From UBA5109 sp038148435 (GTDB lineage Bacteria; Pseudomonadota; Gammaproteobacteria; Pseudomonadales; Pseudohongiellaceae), in contig JAYQVM010000070.1 in the NCBI GenBank assembly GCA_038148435.1, positions 1 through 8,808 of the forward strand: DNA of 8,808 nt, written 5' to 3'. The notes beneath the pieces were generated by a model. That model ran no database searches. It was not told the origin of the DNA and was given only the letters and a program-made list of their open reading frames with translations. Below are positions 6,941 through 8,808 of the stretch, one piece after another; within the stretch, counting starts at the first letter, position 1, and every line of letters begins with the position of its first letter. The position numbers and the translations under genes are program-made.

Positions 6941-7037
6941 ATGAAGAATTTACAATGGGGCAATATAAACAAGGTTGGTGTATAGCGTGAACCGGCTGCT
7001 GGGTTTGGATTCATCAATAAAATACAAGAGAGAGAGA

Positions 7038-7547
7038 ATGAAAAAGCATATACCAAATATCTTTTATTATTTATGGCTTTTCCCTGTTTTTTTCCTGTTG
7101 GTACAACCCTTAGCAATGGGTAGACCAAAATTATTTCCAGGCTTTTTGTATGTGGACAGCCCTTACGTGGAAATGCAGGATACCGAATCCAATCAGGCCA
7201 GAGTGTCTTTCACGATACAAAATATGCACGCAAGCGATCCACTGGTACTCCTGAGCATATCAGGAGAGTCGCTGGAAGCATCGATAGAACTAGAGCAGCT
7301 TGTGATCAATCCTGGTGAAATTTCACCAACTGTATATGCATTGGTTACGTTCACAAACGATTACATCGTTAATGACGGCAACCTGTATCTCGGTATTCTG
7401 GTCCGTCGAGGTCTTGAAGCTATGGAATACGTGGAAGCGATTGAAGATCCGCGTGCCTTGGCTAGGGTGCCCCTGGGGTTCAAGTTGCAGAAATCAGGTA
7501 TTCCGAACGAAGATGAGTACCTGGTGCCTTTTCAAGTCAGGGATTGA
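7038..7547 (+). CDS. Small exported protein of unknown function
   Basis: I do not recognise this 169-residue protein. It opens with MKKHIPNIFYYLWLFPVFFLLVQPLAMG, a basic start and hydrophobic core typical of a signal peptide, with probable cleavage after about A26. The mature part looks rich in beta strands (ARVSFTIQN, PLVLLSISG, ASIELEQLVINPGE, TVYALVTFTN, LYLGILVRR), suggesting a small beta-sandwich; it has no cysteine. The stretch from VSFTIQNMHASDPLVLLSIS to INPGE faintly resembles periplasmic copper chaperones of the PCuAC type, but the His/Met copper motif is missing. The ATG at 7038 follows a purine-rich AGAGAGAGA run. The frame stays open upstream to a TTG at 6975, but only the ATG places the signal peptide at the N-terminus. 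Compatible with a real gene from its export signal and the terminator after it. Confidence 0.7.
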   Translation: MKKHIPNIFYYLWLFPVFFLLVQPLAMGRPKLFPGFLYVDSPYVEMQDTESNQARVSFTIQNMHASDPLVLLSISGESLEASIELEQLVINPGEISPTVYALVTFTNDYIVNDGNLYLGILVRRGLEAMEYVEAIEDPRALARVPLGFKLQKSGIPNEDEYLVPFQVRD

Positions 7548-7605
7548 CCGGGATCAGGCGATCACTTTCATAGAGATAAGAGGCTGACAGCCCCTCGGCT
7601 CAGTA

Positions 7606-7635
7606 AAAAAGAAACCGCTTAAGCGGTTTCTTTTT
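7606..7635. terminator. Bidirectional intrinsic terminator
   Basis: A perfect 30-base palindrome is centred between 7620 and 7621: GAAACCGCTT mirrored by AAGCGGTTTC, flanked by five A on the left and five T on the right. It therefore gives a GC-containing stem with a U-run in both directions. It lies between the convergent ends of the exported-protein gene (7547, plus strand) and the dehalogenase-like gene (7701, minus strand), the expected place for a shared two-way terminator. Confidence 0.92.
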
Positions 7636-7700
7636 GGGTGGTATACGGACAAGGGTTGAGGAGACTGGACAATCTCAAGCAGCATCGGAGTCTTTTCCTG

Positions 7701-8582
7701 CTAGGGCCCTTCACTGAAAAATTCTAACAAGGCCTCGGTTGTTTCTGCTGGAGCTTCTTCTGCTAAATAGTGACCGCAGGGAAGGGCAGAACCACTCACC
7801 TGCTCAGCCCACTTTTTCCATTCCTCGATGATATTGTATTTTCGCTCGACAAAGGCGCCCTGGCCCCATAACGCCAGAACGGGACATTGAATTTTGTTGT
7901 TTTGGTCAATATCCAACTGGTCGTGCGCCAGATCAATGCTGGCAGCCGCACGATAATCTTCGCAACTGGCATGGATCATTTCTGGCGTCAGGCAACGCAG
8001 GTACTCTGCTAGTGCATCTGACGTGAATGCATTACTGTCCAGGCCCCATTGCTCCAATTTTTGATGGAGAAAACTAGCAGGGTCTGCGGCAATCATTCTT
8101 TCGGGTACATCATAGGCTTGAATGAGAAAAAACCAATGATAATAGGCCTTGGCAAACTCCATATCGGTACTTTTATACATGCTATAGGTAGGCGCTATAT
8201 CCAGGACAGCGAGTTTTTGAACGGCAGCTGGGTGATCCAGGGCCATTCGGTGAGCCACTCTGCCACCCCGATCATGCCCAGCGACATAAAAAGACGAAAA
8301 GCCAAGTGAACGCATCAGTGCCACCTGGTCATTTGCCATTTGTCTTTTGGAATAGGGGCTGTGATCAGCTCTTGTTGCGGGTTTGCTGCTATCACCATAA
8401 CCGCGCAAATCACTGAGCACCACGGTAAATTGGTCACTTAGTTTAGGCGCTACTTTATGCCACATGACATGTGTCTGCGGATAACCATGTAATAGGAGAA
8501 GAGGTGGTCCCTGACCGGCGATAACATAATTGATCGCCAAATTCTGCCGGGTGAAAAGCTGCTGTTTAAAATCTTCGAGCAT
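7701..8582 (-). CDS. Haloacetate/fluoroacetate dehalogenase-like alpha/beta hydrolase
   Basis: The 293-residue protein lacks a signal peptide and is probably cytoplasmic. It has the alpha/beta-hydrolase fold with oxyanion motif LLLLHGYPQTHVMW (near 28-41), DLRGYGDSSKP (58-68) and nucleophile elbow GHDRGGRVAHRMALDHP. The nucleophile is Asp104, so this is a dehalogenase or epoxide-hydrolase type, not a serine esterase. Residues matching those known in fluoroacetate dehalogenase are present: Arg105 and Arg108 (carboxylate binding), Asp128, His149-Trp150 and Tyr210 (halide pocket) and His271 (GHYLAEEAP). The likely reaction is hydrolysis of a 2-haloacid to a 2-hydroxy acid, but the actual substrate is inferred. 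No strong Shine-Dalgarno precedes the start; the next Met is residue 40, beyond the oxyanion motif, so the first Met is preferred. It converges on the terminator at 7606-7635. Confidence 0.9.
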   Translation of the reverse strand: MLEDFKQQLFTRQNLAINYVIAGQGPPLLLLHGYPQTHVMWHKVAPKLSDQFTVVLSDLRGYGDSSKPATRADHSPYSKRQMANDQVALMRSLGFSSFYVAGHDRGGRVAHRMALDHPAAVQKLAVLDIAPTYSMYKSTDMEFAKAYYHWFFLIQAYDVPERMIAADPASFLHQKLEQWGLDSNAFTSDALAEYLRCLTPEMIHASCEDYRAAASIDLAHDQLDIDQNNKIQCPVLALWGQGAFVERKYNIIEEWKKWAEQVSGSALPCGHYLAEEAPAETTEALLEFFSEGP

Positions 8583-8770
8583 AGTTTTTTACCAGTATTA
8601 ATGATTTATAAAAATGTGCTACGTTGGCTTGTGGCGATTATGCTAGGATTTGAGTAGATGTTTAGCAATGCAAGTTTGAACATCTTCCTATAATTATAAC
8701 TAATTGAAAATTAAAATTATTCTAAATCCAATTGAATTATTGTTCTTCTCTTATAAAGCAGGGACTCACC
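8583..8770. other. AT-rich divergent spacer
   Basis: This 188-base region lies between two divergently oriented starts, the dehalogenase-like gene (minus) and the gene at 8771 (plus), so promoters for both should be here. Around 8690-8757 it is very AT-rich, with TATAAT (8689-8694) and TATAAA (8752-8757), but I could not pair either with a well-spaced -35 element. No gene is seen in it. Confidence 0.4.
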
Positions 8771-8808
8771 ATGACAATACAACAACGATTAGTAACGCTA
8801 CTATTCTT
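8771..8808 (+). CDS. Start of a gene cut by the window edge
   Basis: An ATG at 8771 follows AGGGA (8760-8764) at a suitable distance and opens a frame MTIQQRLVTLLF that runs to the window end without a stop. A basic residue followed by hydrophobic residues would suit a membrane-anchored protein such as a chemotaxis receptor or sensor kinase, but twelve residues do not allow a family call. Confidence 0.45.
   Translation, partial: MTIQQRLVTLLF

Noticed and set aside
6331..7128. A 265-codon open frame on the minus strand opposite the metallo-hydrolase
   Set aside because: It lies antisense to a gene with clear catalytic motifs, shows no recognisable domain and has an odd Cys/His/Ile-rich composition typical of shadow frames.
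8641..8770. Sigma-70 promoter for the gene at 8771
   Set aside because: TATAAT-like hexamers occur, but in such AT-rich sequence they are expected by chance and no -35 element lies at a proper distance.

Overview
The window looks like a gammaproteobacterial chromosome. The evidence is the gene order rpmI-rplT-pheS-pheT-ihfA-merR followed by tRNA-Pro, which continues the classic infC-rpmI-rplT-pheST-ihfA cluster, and the close match of the proteins to that class (IHF-alpha in particular exists only in proteobacteria). The mid-range base composition and the secreted hydrolases downstream fit a free-living, possibly marine heterotroph; that last point is inference, and I cannot name a genus.

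Positions 1-4872 are a compact core block read left to right. It encodes ribosomal proteins L35 and L20, both subunits of phenylalanyl-tRNA synthetase, the alpha subunit of integration host factor, a MerR-type regulator overlapping the end of ihfA, and a tRNA-Pro with a GGG anticodon. Gaps are short, so most of it is probably one or two transcripts. There is no room for a pheM attenuator leader between rplT and pheS; instead a small hairpin ends exactly at the pheS start codon.

Positions 4873-8808 are accessory and partly more AT-rich. They hold an AT-rich spacer with no visible gene (4873-5100); a secreted alpha/beta-hydrolase (esterase/peptidase) gene that is complete except for two in-frame TAG codons, each at a place where tryptophan is expected; a secreted metallo-beta-lactamase-fold hydrolase with a full metal-ligand set; a small secreted protein of unknown function; a strong two-way terminator; and, on the minus strand, a haloacetate/fluoroacetate dehalogenase-like hydrolase. 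A new gene begins at 8771 and runs off the window. The spacers at 6865-7037, 7548-7700 and 8583-8770 contain no convincing gene. I see no evidence that the accessory genes form one pathway; they share only a hydrolase theme and, for three of them, export signals.

The most interesting observation is the doubly amber-interrupted esterase. I see no CRISPR array, transposase, phage gene or obvious defence system.
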